The position numbers were made by a program, and so were the translations under genes. 64,000 nucleotides of DNA from Paenibacillus azoreducens. GTDB lineage: Bacteria; Bacillota; Bacilli; Paenibacillales; Paenibacillaceae. The stretch is from NCBI RefSeq assembly GCF_021654775.1, contig NZ_AP025343.1, forward strand, positions 3,377,501 through 3,441,500, given 5' to 3'. Below, piece after piece: positions 1-9,042 of the stretch. A model generated the notes under the pieces. It was not told the origin of the DNA. It did not search any database and worked only from the letters and a program-made list of their open reading frames with translations. The stretch's first letter is position 1; every line of letters begins with the position of its first letter.

Positions 1-645
1 CGGAAACAAGAGCAGGCTTTGGCATCCGTTCAAATTCAAATAATCGGCAGCGGCTCCCAATTGGGAAAGCAGGTAATCTTCGAATTGCGGGCCGGCATTT
101 TCAAAAAATTCTTTCTCAAATTCAAGCAGCAGCATTCCCTGATAGCGATCAGGCAGATCCGGCAAAAGATCCTGGACGGAAGCGGGTTCCCCGATGCCGT
201 TGACCAGCGTAAAAAGAATATGCTTTTTCACATAGGCTCGGGTCATTTGCGAGGTTTCATCCTGCTGCTGCTGCTGGGTTAATTCGCCGATAACTTTGCT
301 TATCGTCGCCTCAAATGCCTCCACATTCACCGGTTTAAGCAAGTAATCGGAGACGCCAAGCGTAATCGCGGTTTTGGCATATTCGAATTCAGCATAACCG
401 CTGAAGATAATCACCTTGGTTTTTGGGTGGAGTTGTAGTACCTGCCGGGTTAGCTGCAACCCATCCATCTGCGGCATTCTGACATCCGTAAACAAAATAT
501 CGACAGCATGCTGCTGCAAATATTCGAGCGCTTTTCGTCCGTTCTCGGCCACCTGCAGCTTGAGGGGGAATCCCAACTCCTGAAGGAGAAAAGCAATCCC
601 TTCACGTTCTTCCTTATGATCGTCTACCACCAATATCGTTAACAT
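1..645 (-). CDS. YesN-like two-component response regulator, C-terminus off the left edge
   Basis: Response regulator of the YesN type, which in Bacillales usually controls carbohydrate uptake genes together with a YesM-like sensor kinase. Only the first 215 residues are inside the window. The receiver domain is complete: acidic pair D8-D9, phospho-acceptor D54 in the context FTDVRMPQ, and K104 in the context YLLKP. After about residue 125 comes the linker; an AraC-type DNA-binding domain is expected beyond the window but is not visible. The start at 645 is supported by a GGGAGGAC ribosome binding site just upstream. It is transcribed away from the sugar-binding lipoprotein gene at 1008, which is a natural regulatory target. 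The kinase is not in the window. Confidence 0.85.
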   Translation of the reverse strand, partial: MLTILVVDDHKEEREGIAFLLQELGFPLKLQVAENGRKALEYLQQHAVDILFTDVRMPQMDGLQLTRQVLQLHPKTKVIIFSGYAEFEYAKTAITLGVSDYLLKPVNVEAFEATISKVIGELTQQQQQDETSQMTRAYVKKHILFTLVNGIGEPASVQDLLPDLPDRYQGMLLLEFEKEFFENAGPQFEDYLLSQLGAAADYLNLNGCQSLLLFP

Positions 646-1007
646 GTATGTCCTCCCACGATCAAAGTTCGCTTTTGCCCTAGCTTCATCCAACTGAAGC
701 GTTTTGAATAACGCACATCGGAAGCATAGGCTTCGGTGCTGAAAACCGATCTATTTGAGCACTATGTACTAATAGCATCATTTTATTATAGCACCTGTAA
801 GTTGGGCAATTTGACTTCGCGAAAGAGAGTATTTTTTGATATAAAACGTAATTATTTGGCGTTTACGATTGAAAGGAAAGAGGCATAAAATATAGAGGCA
901 ATCTATGATGCGAGGTTTTAAGCAGGCCGGCGCTTTGAAACCGTATTCCTTAATGGCATTACTTAATGACATTAAATATTAAACAGATAAATTAGGGAGG
1001 TCTCTTC
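646..1007. other. intergenic region between divergent regulator and transporter genes
   Basis: This 362-bp stretch separates the regulator from the divergently transcribed sugar-transport operon and must hold both promoters. A weak sigma-A-like pair reading right (TTTACG, 18-bp spacer, TAAAAT) lies around 857-886. Just before the operon there are repeated TTAATG/CATTA blocks around 950-975 that could be regulator-binding sites. A 64-codon open frame on the minus strand at 778-972 has no recognisable domain or ribosome binding site and is not called. Confidence 0.4.
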
Positions 1008-2720
1008 ATGTTATTAAAAACGAAGCGTACCTGCTCCGTCGTGTTTGCCGCTTTACTGGCCGCTTCTCTGGTCGGTTGCCAAAACTCCGATAATGCAGAC
1101 AGCACTTCTTCGAAGGCCAACTTGGATGACCCTGCTTGGAAAGAAGCTGTAACGACACCATTTGGCAAATATCCTGAAACGGTTACGTTTTCGGTCGGGC
1201 AAATGGCAACGAATTATACTTCGCTGGCGGGTACGCCATATGCGAAGGACAATGCTACGAATAATGTCTGGACCCGATATTTTAAGGACAAGCTTAACGT
1301 GCAGAACACGACCAAGTTTGAAGCCAATGACGGCGCGGACTATGGCCAAAAGGTTTCGATGGCGATCGTCAGCGGCGAAATTCCGGATGTGATGGTCGTT
1401 CCGGACTACGCAACCCTGCAGCAGCTGTACGAAAACGATCTGATTGCAGATCTTACGGATGCTTATGACAAAACGGCAAGCGACCGGATTAAAGAGATCT
1501 ATGATTCTTACGGCGGCCGCGTGCTGGACAGCGCGAAATTTGACGGCAAGCTGATGGCTATCCCAACGACGGAAATCTCGCACGGTCCCGGGATCCTGTG
1601 GTTGCGGAAGGACTGGATGGATCAATTGGGGCTTAAAGAGCCGAAAACTATGGAAGACGTAGAAAACATCGTTAGCCAATTTATCGAAAAAGATCCGGGT
1701 AAAAACGGACCGGGTAAAACGGTAGGCCTTGTGGTGGATAATGAAAACGTGGCCGACATTTCGGGCGGTCAATATTCGCTCAATAATATTTTTGCTTTGT
1801 ACGGCGCATTTCCTAAGCAGTGGATTGACGACGGCAGCGGAAAAGCGGTATACGGTTCGGTACAGCCGGAAATGAAACCTGCGCTTGCCAAATTGGCTGA
1901 CATGTACAAAAAGGGCCTGATCGATCGTCAATTCGCCGTTCGTACGGGCGATGACCGCAAAGCGCTCTTGACCGGCGGAAAAAGCGGTTCCTTCCTGGAT
2001 AACTGGTGGGGCAGCTGGACGGTGGCGGACTCCCTGAAGCTGAATAAGGATGCCCAATGGGTGTCTTATGTCGCTCCTAAGGCCGAAGACGGTTCGCTGA
2101 CGATGTTCACCGGCAACCCGACAAGCAGCTATCTGGTTGTCCGCAAAGGTTTCGAACATCCGGAACTTGCAGTTAAAATGATCAGTCTCCAATACGATTA
2201 TCAGCGTTACCAAGAGAAAGACGAAGCGACTTTAAAAGCTTTTGACGATTACAGCGCACATAACGTATCCGGCTCTCCGATCATCGTCAACATCGATTAT
2301 TACGATGCCTTTTACCGCAATGTCGACACGATGAAACAGGCTTTGGAAACGGGTGATACAAGCAAACTCATCAGCAACATGGATATCAGCAACTATAACT
2401 CTTACAAGAAATATGTGGATAGCGAGAAAAAAGGAGAAGCTCCCGATCCTAATGCATGGGCCGGATATACAGCCAGCATTACGACAGCGAGCATGGTTAA
2501 AGATGCCAGCATCAAGGAAATCAACCCGTTATTTTTCGGAACGACGCCTTCGATGTCACTCAAATGGCCGACATTAACCAAAATGGAGCTTGAAATGTAT
2601 TTGAAGATCATTACCGGTGAACAAACGCCGGATGCATTCGATAAATTCGTCGATAGCTGGAAAAAGACCGGCGGCGACATCATCACGAAGGAAGTAAACG
2701 ATGCGCTTGCTTCCAAATGA
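1008..2720 (+). CDS. family-1 extracellular sugar-binding lipoprotein (LplA-like)
   Basis: Substrate-binding lipoprotein of a carbohydrate ABC importer, 570 residues, the long form typical of LplA/YtcQ-type proteins in Paenibacillus. A signal peptide ends in a lipobox LVGC with the lipidated cysteine at C24, followed by a Ser/Thr/Asn-rich linker. The body has the usual family-1 binding-protein pattern, with an aromatic-rich WWGSW segment near residues 335-340. The ATG has a GGGAGG ribosome binding site. It is the first gene of an operon with two permeases and a cytosolic glucosidase, so the ligand is probably an oligosaccharide that this hydrolase attacks. The ATPase is absent, as usual for this transporter class, which shares an MsmX-type ATPase encoded elsewhere. 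Confidence 0.9.
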   Translation: MLLKTKRTCSVVFAALLAASLVGCQNSDNADSTSSKANLDDPAWKEAVTTPFGKYPETVTFSVGQMATNYTSLAGTPYAKDNATNNVWTRYFKDKLNVQNTTKFEANDGADYGQKVSMAIVSGEIPDVMVVPDYATLQQLYENDLIADLTDAYDKTASDRIKEIYDSYGGRVLDSAKFDGKLMAIPTTEISHGPGILWLRKDWMDQLGLKEPKTMEDVENIVSQFIEKDPGKNGPGKTVGLVVDNENVADISGGQYSLNNIFALYGAFPKQWIDDGSGKAVYGSVQPEMKPALAKLADMYKKGLIDRQFAVRTGDDRKALLTGGKSGSFLDNWWGSWTVADSLKLNKDAQWVSYVAPKAEDGSLTMFTGNPTSSYLVVRKGFEHPELAVKMISLQYDYQRYQEKDEATLKAFDDYSAHNVSGSPIIVNIDYYDAFYRNVDTMKQALETGDTSKLISNMDISNYNSYKKYVDSEKKGEAPDPNAWAGYTASITTASMVKDASIKEINPLFFGTTPSMSLKWPTLTKMELEMYLKIITGEQTPDAFDKFVDSWKKTGGDIITKEVNDALASK

Positions 2721-2741
2721 AGTTGAAAGAGATGATCATTC

Positions 2742-3632
2742 ATGAGGAATAAAAAAGATCAGGCAGCTTTCCACTTCATGATGTTGCCTGGCATGATATT
2801 TCTGATTATATTCTCGTTTATTCCGATGTTCGGGATTGTGATGGCTTTTCAAAATTACATTCCTGCCAAAGGGATCAGCGGGTCGTCGTGGGTGGGGCTC
2901 GATAATTTCAAGTTTATGCTCCAAATCCCCGACAGTAAGCAGATTTTTGCCAATACAATCATCATTGCCGTGTGGAAAATTATCGTAGGAACTTTGGTAT
3001 CTATCATCTTTGCTCTCTTGCTCAACGAGATCCGGGTACGTTTTGCCAAACGCTTCATGCAAACCGTAGTATATCTGCCGAATTTCCTGTCCTGGGCCAT
3101 TCTGGCTACCGTCGTGATGAATATCTTTTCATACGAAGGTCCGATCAATGCGTTCTTGGGATGGTTTGGCATTGACCCGATCCTGTTTATGGCCAGCAAT
3201 GACTGGTTCAGACCGATGCTGGTGCTCACGGATGTGTGGAAAGGTTTCGGTTACGGTTCCATCATTTATCTGGCGTCACTGACATCGATCGACCCGGGGC
3301 AATACGAAGCGGCTTCCATCGATGGAGCCAACCGGTTCAAGCAGCTATGGTACATTACCTTGCCTGGTTTGATGCCGACAATTATCCTGGTAACGACTCT
3401 AAACCTGCCTAATGTGCTGAATGCCGGTTTTGACCAAATCTTTAATCTTTACAATCCTTTGGTTTATCAATCGGCTGATATTATTGACACCTATGTTTAT
3501 CGGGTAGGGCTTGTGGAAAGACAATACAGTTTGGGTACGGCAGTAGGCCTGTTGCGGTCGGTAGTCGGCATTATTCTGATTCTTTCCGCGAATAAGCTGG
3601 CCCAGAAATTTACCGATTACCGTATTTTCTAA
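2742..3632 (+). CDS. sugar ABC transporter permease (LplB/YteP-like)
   Basis: Integral membrane subunit of the importer, 296 residues with about six hydrophobic segments. Most of its length belongs to the binding-protein-dependent transport permease fold. The coupling-loop region around residues 188-205 reads EAASIDGANRFKQLW, matching the EAA motif that docks with the ATPase. The N-terminal DQAAFHFMMLPGM start is typical of the LplB group. It lies 21 bp after the binding-protein gene and 9 bp before the second permease, so it is co-transcribed. Confidence 0.9.
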   Translation: MRNKKDQAAFHFMMLPGMIFLIIFSFIPMFGIVMAFQNYIPAKGISGSSWVGLDNFKFMLQIPDSKQIFANTIIIAVWKIIVGTLVSIIFALLLNEIRVRFAKRFMQTVVYLPNFLSWAILATVVMNIFSYEGPINAFLGWFGIDPILFMASNDWFRPMLVLTDVWKGFGYGSIIYLASLTSIDPGQYEAASIDGANRFKQLWYITLPGLMPTIILVTTLNLPNVLNAGFDQIFNLYNPLVYQSADIIDTYVYRVGLVERQYSLGTAVGLLRSVVGIILILSANKLAQKFTDYRIF

Positions 3633-3641
3633 AAGAAGGGG

Positions 3642-4529
3642 GTGGCTCCCATTACCGCTCAAACGATAAAAAGCCGCATTGCAGATGTAATCATTTGGAT
3701 TTTAGTGTTGGCCTTTACTTTATCATGCCTGGTGCCGCTGCTTAACCTGGTGGCGATTTCGTTCAGTGATAACGCGGCGGCTTCCGCCAACCTGGTAAGT
3801 ATTTTTCCAGTCAATTTTACGTTCAGCTCCTATGAAAAATTGTTGTCGGATTCCCAGTTTTGGCGTTCATTTATGATTTCCGTCGAACGGGTGGCATTAG
3901 GTCTGCTCGTGAACATGACGTTAATGATTTTGACCGCGTACCCGCTATCGAAAAGCTCGAAACAGTTTCGCGGCCAGAAAGTTTATATGAATCTCGTCAT
4001 TTTCGCCATGTTATTCTCCGGGGGTCTGATCCCGACGTTTATGGTGGTCAAGCAGCTTCATCTGCTGGACTCCATCTGGTCGTTGATTTTGCCCGGAGCC
4101 GTACCGATCGGGAATGTAATTCTGCTTATGAACGCATTCCGCGGGGTGCCGAAGTCTTTGGAGGAAGCGGCTACGATTGACGGGGCTTCGCAATGGACAA
4201 TCCTTGGCAGAATTTATCTACCGGTCGTGCTGCCTACGCTTGCAACCGTCATGTTGTTTACGATTGTCGGCCACTGGAATGATTACTTCGGTGCGTTGGT
4301 GTATATCAATAAAGCTTCGAACTATCCGCTGCAAACGTATATCCAGCAGCTGAGCGTAGAGGTTCAGAACGTTACCGATCCGGAGAAATTGATGGAACTT
4401 GCCAAAATCTCCGACCGGACGCTGAATGCCGCCAAAATCGTCGTTTCGACGCTGCCGCTGCTTTTGATTTATCCTTTTATGCAAAAATATTTCGTTTCAG
4501 GTATTGTGGTAGGTTCGGTTAAAGAATAA
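3642..4529 (+). CDS. sugar ABC transporter permease (LplC/YtcP-like)
   Basis: Second membrane subunit of the importer, 295 residues. The EAA loop reads EEAATIDGASQWTILGRI around residues 175-192, and the C-terminus ends in YFVSGIVVGSVKE as in LplC-type proteins. The start is unclear. The GTG at 3642 lies inside the purine-rich AAGGGGGTG block, leaving no normal spacing to a ribosome binding site. An ATT codon nine bases further (3651) has that block at an ideal 6-base spacing and is in frame. I keep the GTG because ATT starts are rare. It follows the first permease closely. Confidence 0.88.
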   Translation: MAPITAQTIKSRIADVIIWILVLAFTLSCLVPLLNLVAISFSDNAAASANLVSIFPVNFTFSSYEKLLSDSQFWRSFMISVERVALGLLVNMTLMILTAYPLSKSSKQFRGQKVYMNLVIFAMLFSGGLIPTFMVVKQLHLLDSIWSLILPGAVPIGNVILLMNAFRGVPKSLEEAATIDGASQWTILGRIYLPVVLPTLATVMLFTIVGHWNDYFGALVYINKASNYPLQTYIQQLSVEVQNVTDPEKLMELAKISDRTLNAAKIVVSTLPLLLIYPFMQKYFVSGIVVGSVKE

Positions 4530-4612
4530 AATACAATCCTTGGATATGGGGCCGCTGTGAACATTCATGGCGGCCTTGTATTTAACGGCTAGAATTTAGG
4601 AGGTTAATATCT

Positions 4613-6847
4613 ATGAATCATTCCATCAAGTCGCCGGTTTTGGATGCGATGAAGATCCATGTACCCGCCAAGGCCAATCGCGCCATCTCTTTTACAAATA
4701 AAGAGGCCGCCTATTATTTTACGCAGTCTCATAACACGAATCATGTGGAGCATGCCCATTTTGCAGGGCTGAATATTGCCAAAAACCGGATTTTTGGCGG
4801 ATATACGCTTTTCGCTGATCAATATATGCTGGGTCAACTTGAATCTGAGGTTTGGGTATCTCCTTATAAAATGGAACGGACCTATCCTGGGGATTTGACC
4901 GAAGAGCTGTGGATGTTCGATTACCGGAACATATTGGAGATTGATCTTGCAGGTGCGAAGACAGAGACCGGAATTCGTCTAGAAGGTGAGGATATTAAAC
5001 TTTTGGGCGGCGGAGAAACTGCTGTCTTCTTCCGATCGATGGAGGGGGATTGGGTCATCGCTGTAAGCGCTAAGGACGGTCAGCCTGTCCGGTTCGAAGG
5101 GCAAATACTAACGACCGGCGCAAGTGCCGGCGGTTTTTATATCGCTGCAGGCAAAACGGAAGATGAAGCAGCTGCTCTGATCCAAGACACAAGAGATCAT
5201 AATCTCAAGCTGAAAAAAGAACGAATCAAACGGATGGAAGACTTTTTGCAGCAAAACGTGTATTTGAAAAGCGATGATCAAGAACTTGCTTTAGCTTTGA
5301 ACTGGCTGAACATCACGATGGATCAATTGGTAACCCGGCAGCAAGGGGACGGAATATACGCCGGCCTGCCTTGGTTTAATGAATATTGGGGACGGGATCA
5401 ATTTATATCCCTGCCGGGAGCGGCTTTGGTTACGGGACAGTTCGAAACGGCGAGAAATATTTTGCTCTCGTTCGCCGAGTTCCAGAACACGGATGAAGAT
5501 TCCGTCTTTTTCGGCAGAGTGCCCAATATCCTGGCTCCTGAAAATATCGACTACCATACAACGGATGGCACCCCTCGTTTTATTATTCAATTGCAGGACT
5601 ATGTTAAATACTCCGGGGACACGGCGATTATTAAGGAGCTTTACCCGGCTGTACTGAGCAGCATCGAAGGTTCGATCAAGCATTGGGTCGATGATAAAGG
5701 CTATCTTATGCATGCGGATAATGAAACCTGGATGGATGCAAGGGATGCGAATCTGAATTCCTATTCTCCGCGGGATACCCGTGCCAACGACATTCAGGCT
5801 CTTTGGTACAATCAACTGCGTGCCGGTGTTTATTTTGCCGAGTATATGCAGGATACGGAAAATGCGGAGAAATGGAGCGGGATCGCCGAGAAATTGCAGC
5901 ATCACTTCGAATTGGATTTCCGGGATTCATTGCATCCCTATTTGGCGGACCGCTTGGATGCAGAGGATCGTCCGGAATTTTCCCTGCGGCCAAACCAATT
6001 ATTTGCTTTTGACATGTTCGAGGACCATACCTTCAAATGCCTAGCGACTCGTACGGCGTGGGAAGAGCTTGTATACCCTTGGGGCGTTGCTTCGCTGGAC
6101 CGGCATCATCCATTGTTCCATCCTTTTCATTTGACGCATCATTATCACAAGGACGCGGCTTATCATAACGGCGCTGTCTGGCTTTGGCTCAATGGAATTG
6201 CGATGCAGCGGATGATTGAGCTCGGACAGGAGGAAACCGCATATGAATTGTTTAAAAATATGAACCGCCAGGCTTTGAATTTGGGTGTTGTCGGCGGACT
6301 TTGCGAAAATATGGACGCTTATCCGCATGAAGGCGAGAATTGGGCGAAACTGACGGGAGCGTATTTGCAGGCATGGTCCAATGCCGAACACTTGCGTGTG
6401 TGGTACCAATACTTTTTGGGTATTCGTCCTGATTTGATTCGCCATACGGTCACGATTGCTCCCCGAATTCCCGAAGAGCTGCAAGCTCTTGACTACCATG
6501 TGAAGGTTGGGAAGGGAAGAATCGCAGTAAATTACAACCGCAAAGCAGAAAGAACATACAGGTATACTTTTATTAACATCGGGACCGAAGCGGTCATTGA
6601 CATATCGCCATTCGAAATGGTTAAGATTGAAGTTGAACCTCATTCGGAGCTTATCATCACTCAAACCGATAACAGTTTGAAAATCAACCTACTGGACCAA
6701 AACGGCACGGTCATGAAGGAATTCAACGCCGCCAGATCAGGGGCCCGGGCTGCGCAAATGGATGTGAATAATCAACTGCTTCATGATGTTAAATTTTGCG
6801 TCCCGCTTGGACTGGAGCATCATCCGATAGTGCAAGATTTAATATAA
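4613..6847 (+). CDS. GDE_C-type glucosidase (amylo-alpha-1,6-glucosidase-like glycoside hydrolase)
   Basis: Cytosolic glycoside hydrolase of 744 residues, without a signal peptide. Residues from about 200 to 640 carry the (alpha/alpha)6-barrel pattern of the glycogen-debranching C-terminal family: WFNEYWGRDQFISLPG, then DGTPRF, ETWMDARD, NDIQALWYN, RPNQLFAF, YPWGVASL, YHNGAVWLWLNG and a C-terminal QAWSNAEHL. The acidic residues in GRDQ and WMDA are candidate catalytic positions. An N-terminal beta-rich domain (about 1-200) and a C-terminal beta-sandwich follow family habit. TAGGAGG precedes the start. As last gene of the lipoprotein-permease operon it probably cleaves the imported oligosaccharide. 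The exact linkage cannot be told from sequence. Confidence 0.8.
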   Translation: MNHSIKSPVLDAMKIHVPAKANRAISFTNKEAAYYFTQSHNTNHVEHAHFAGLNIAKNRIFGGYTLFADQYMLGQLESEVWVSPYKMERTYPGDLTEELWMFDYRNILEIDLAGAKTETGIRLEGEDIKLLGGGETAVFFRSMEGDWVIAVSAKDGQPVRFEGQILTTGASAGGFYIAAGKTEDEAAALIQDTRDHNLKLKKERIKRMEDFLQQNVYLKSDDQELALALNWLNITMDQLVTRQQGDGIYAGLPWFNEYWGRDQFISLPGAALVTGQFETARNILLSFAEFQNTDEDSVFFGRVPNILAPENIDYHTTDGTPRFIIQLQDYVKYSGDTAIIKELYPAVLSSIEGSIKHWVDDKGYLMHADNETWMDARDANLNSYSPRDTRANDIQALWYNQLRAGVYFAEYMQDTENAEKWSGIAEKLQHHFELDFRDSLHPYLADRLDAEDRPEFSLRPNQLFAFDMFEDHTFKCLATRTAWEELVYPWGVASLDRHHPLFHPFHLTHHYHKDAAYHNGAVWLWLNGIAMQRMIELGQEETAYELFKNMNRQALNLGVVGGLCENMDAYPHEGENWAKLTGAYLQAWSNAEHLRVWYQYFLGIRPDLIRHTVTIAPRIPEELQALDYHVKVGKGRIAVNYNRKAERTYRYTFINIGTEAVIDISPFEMVKIEVEPHSELIITQTDNSLKINLLDQNGTVMKEFNAARSGARAAQMDVNNQLLHDVKFCVPLGLEHHPIVQDLI

Positions 6848-6877
6848 GAAGGCACGAAGTAAAAATAGAGCATGATG

Positions 6878-6903
6878 AAAACCGCCAGAAATGGCGGTTT
6901 TTT
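6878..6903 (+). terminator. Rho-independent terminator of the sugar-transport operon
   Basis: Stem AAACCGCC (6879-6886) pairs with GGCGGTTT (6893-6900) around a six-base loop and runs into Ts. It ends the operon about 30 bp after the glucosidase gene. Flanking bases recur near 10470 (see findings). Confidence 0.85.
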
Positions 6904-7147
6904 GTATGACCTGTGTGAGTATATCCGAAGCAAATCGGTTTCTTAAAGAGGGTCCAAAAGTTGCATTCGACCTATTCGAATTTCCGAGCATAGCGGATTC
7001 CCAGCGAAGGACTGCTAAGAATGTGCAAATTTTAGAGGGATCGAAGGCATCGTGACGTACTTCATGAATGTATGGACTCTTCGGAATTCATCATCAAGCT
7101 TACGGACAGGATAGTTGAAAAAATAAAATCCGTCAGGGTAAACGCTA
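6904..7147. other. intergenic stretch without a recognised gene
   Basis: No gene with a start and ribosome binding site. A short open stretch reading ...IIKLTDRIVEKIKSVR around 7085-7140 could be the tail of a lost gene, but it is too short to assign. Confidence 0.35.
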
Positions 7148-7176
7148 TTGACAAAGCAACTACTACGTGTTACTTT
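7148..7176 (+). promoter_or_regulatory. sigma-A promoter of the padR-DUF1048-ABC operon
   Basis: TTGACA at 7148-7153, a 17-bp spacer, and an extended -10 (TG at 7168-7169 then TACTTT at 7171-7176). The padR start follows about 55 bp downstream. Confidence 0.65.
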
Positions 7177-7212
7177 ATAGCAGTAGTAAGTAATACTTCA
7201 TACCAGTAACAC
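7167..7212. promoter_or_regulatory. inverted repeat overlapping the padR promoter, candidate PadR operator
   Basis: GTGTTACT (7167-7174) and AGTAACAC (7205-7212) form a perfect 8-bp inverted repeat. A second pair, TACTAC (7161-7166) and GTAGTA (7183-7188), is nested with it. The left arm covers the -10 element, where a repressor would block transcription. PadR proteins are usually autoregulatory, so this is the likely operator; the assignment is inferred. Confidence 0.5.
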
Positions 7213-7231
7213 AGAATAGCAAGGAGCGATT

Positions 7232-7561
7232 ATGTTGGAAAATCTAACGGAAATGCTCAAAGGCGTGCTTGAGGGCTGCGTCCTTGAGATTATAAGCCGC
7301 CAAGAAACCTATGGCTACGAAATCACCCGGCGGCTGAACGCCCTCGGTTTCACAGATGTTGTGGAGGGAACGGTCTACACCATCCTGATCCGGCTTGAAA
7401 AAAACAAATTGGTGGAGATCACCAAGAAGCCCTCCGACATGGGGCCGCCGCGAAAGTTTTTCGCGATTAACGACGCGGGGCGCGAGGAGCTGCGGAAGTT
7501 CTGGGAAAAATGGGAGTTCGTATCATCAAAAATGAATGAGTTAAAGGAGAGAAAACAATGA
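7232..7561 (+). CDS. PadR-family transcriptional regulator
   Basis: Small PadR repressor, 109 residues. The winged helix runs from about residue 12 to 85 with the family landmarks LEGCVLEII, YGYEITRRL, GTVYTILIRLEKNKLV and GPPRKFFAINDAGREEL. The short C-terminal helix serves dimerisation in this family. AAGGAG precedes the ATG. Its last codons overlap the next start (ATGA), so regulator and targets are translationally coupled. It probably senses a toxic compound and controls the ABC exporter downstream. Confidence 0.9.
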   Translation: MLENLTEMLKGVLEGCVLEIISRQETYGYEITRRLNALGFTDVVEGTVYTILIRLEKNKLVEITKKPSDMGPPRKFFAINDAGREELRKFWEKWEFVSSKMNELKERKQ

Positions 7562-7905
7562 ACTTTTGGGAAAAAATCACCGGCAGCGACATGACCAAGG
7601 AAATGAAAGCTTTTGAAGCGCGAGCGAAAAAACTGCCGGCTGAATATCAAACGGCATGGGAAAAAATCAATGCCAATCTTTGGCCGCACTCCGATTTCAC
7701 CGGTCGCAACCTCATGCCAATTCTTGACGGTGTGCTTGGCCTGCTCGAAGAAGCGGCGGCGGACGGTCAGAATGTCCAAGAGGTTTTGGGTGACGATATC
7801 AAAGGCTTCTGTTTAGCGCTGGCCGGCATCGATGGGGCAAAGTCTTACCGCGACAAGTGGCGCGAGCAACTCAACAATAATATCGCTAAAAAATTAGGCA
7901 AATAG
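7558..7905 (+). CDS. DUF1048 family protein, first copy
   Basis: Small, mostly helical cytosolic protein of 115 residues belonging to DUF1048, which in Firmicutes sits between PadR regulators and drug-export ABC genes. Typical features are the N-terminal NFWEKITGSDMTKEMKAF helix, LPAEYQTAWEKI, and the EEAAADGQNVQEVLGDDIKGFC segment. No catalytic motif is visible and the function is unknown. The start overlaps the padR stop by four bases. The paralogue at 7918 shares the same plan, indicating a tandem duplication. Confidence 0.8.
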   Translation: MNFWEKITGSDMTKEMKAFEARAKKLPAEYQTAWEKINANLWPHSDFTGRNLMPILDGVLGLLEEAAADGQNVQEVLGDDIKGFCLALAGIDGAKSYRDKWREQLNNNIAKKLGK

Positions 7906-7917
7906 GAGGAGGATAAC

Positions 7918-8268
7918 ATGAGAATACGAGATATCATCGAAGGCAAAAAAGAGTGGCGTGCGCATGTAGCGCGTGTCAAAGCGCTCCCGCAAGATTATCA
8001 GACCGTGTATAAAGAGATTCAAAAATATCTCTTTAAGGTCGGCCCGGTTGAACTAACCGAAGGAACAGATTTACTCTCGGGGATTGTCGATCTTTTTGAA
8101 GAGGGCGCGGCCTTGGGGAAAGGCGTGCTCGAAGTGACGGGCCATGACGTAGCGGCTTTTTGCGACGATCTAATCAAAGATTCAAAAACTTACGCTGACA
8201 TCTATCAAGAATCCGTTGACCAAAAAGTTTACGAGGCCATAAAAAAGATGACGGATGAAACAAAGTAA
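7918..8268 (+). CDS. DUF1048 family protein, second copy
   Basis: Second DUF1048 protein of the cassette, 116 residues. It shows the same order of elements as the first copy (KEWRAHVARVKALPQDYQTVYKEI, then a GAALGKGVLEVTGHDVAAFCDDL helix pair) but is clearly diverged, so the duplication is old. GGAGGAGG precedes the start, 12 bp after the first copy. Function unknown; its place suggests an accessory role in sensing or export with the ABC pair. Confidence 0.8.
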   Translation: MRIRDIIEGKKEWRAHVARVKALPQDYQTVYKEIQKYLFKVGPVELTEGTDLLSGIVDLFEEGAALGKGVLEVTGHDVAAFCDDLIKDSKTYADIYQESVDQKVYEAIKKMTDETK

Positions 8269-8283
8269 AAGGGGGGGATCAGG

Positions 8284-9042
8284 ATGGAAAAAGCAATTCA
8301 AGTCAAAGGTCTGCGAAAATCCTTCAAAGACAAGGAAGTCCTAAAGGGCGTCGATTTTGAAGTGAAGCGAGGTGAAATTTTCGCTCTGCTTGGCTCCAAC
8401 GGAGCGGGCAAGACGACGATTGTCAGAATCCTCACCACGCTGCTCAAACAGGGCGGAGGCACCGCCGTCGTAAACGGATTTGACGTCGCGTCAAAACCCG
8501 AGCATGTGCGGCATGCGATCAGTCTGACCGGGCAATTTGCCGCCGTGGACGAGATTTTGACCGGGCGAGAAAATCTTATTATGATCGCCAAGCTGCGGCA
8601 TCTTAAAAATCCGCGTCAGGTTGCGGATAACATGCTTAAACGCTTCGGCCTGACAGACGCCGCGGACCGCAAGGCATCTACTTATTCGGGGGGCATGCGC
8701 CGCAGGCTCGACATTGCCTTGAGCCTTGTAGGAAATCCGCAGATCATTTTCCTCGACGAGCCAACTACCGGGCTTGACCCCGAGGCTCGGATCGAGGTTT
8801 GGAGGACCGTCAAGGAACTGTCGGACGGCGGTACGACGATATTTCTAACCACTCAGTATCTGGATGAGGCCGAGCAACTTGCCGACCGAATCGCCATTCT
8901 TCACGAAGGCAGGATTATCGCGAATGGCACGCTTTCGGAGCTGAAAAAGCTGTTCCCGCAAGCGAAGGTGGAATATGTGGAAAAACAACCTTCATTGGAG
9001 GAGATCTTCCTCGCAATCATCGGTAATAAGGAGGCAATGTAA
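8284..9042 (+). CDS. drug-export ABC transporter ATP-binding protein (DrrA-like)
   Basis: ATPase subunit of an ABC-2 type exporter, 252 residues. The Walker A motif GSNGAGKTT lies near residue 37, the Q-loop at GQFAAVDE, the signature YSGGMRRR near 138, Walker B IIFLDEPTTGLDPEAR near 155, and the H-loop is replaced by TTQYLDEAEQLADR near 195. A glutamine at this position is characteristic of the DrrA group. The stop is followed directly by the permease ATG, so the two are coupled. Probably exports antibiotics or other hydrophobic compounds under PadR control. Confidence 0.9.
   Translation: MEKAIQVKGLRKSFKDKEVLKGVDFEVKRGEIFALLGSNGAGKTTIVRILTTLLKQGGGTAVVNGFDVASKPEHVRHAISLTGQFAAVDEILTGRENLIMIAKLRHLKNPRQVADNMLKRFGLTDAADRKASTYSGGMRRRLDIALSLVGNPQIIFLDEPTTGLDPEARIEVWRTVKELSDGGTTIFLTTQYLDEAEQLADRIAILHEGRIIANGTLSELKKLFPQAKVEYVEKQPSLEEIFLAIIGNKEAM

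Noticed and set aside
778..972. 64-codon minus-strand frame in the first intergenic region
   Set aside because: No ribosome binding site or recognisable protein features, and it overlaps the region where the operon promoter is expected.
1053..2213. 386-codon open frame on the minus strand
   Set aside because: It lies exactly antisense to the sugar-binding lipoprotein gene, has no ribosome binding site and no family-like composition; it is a shadow of the real gene's codon use.
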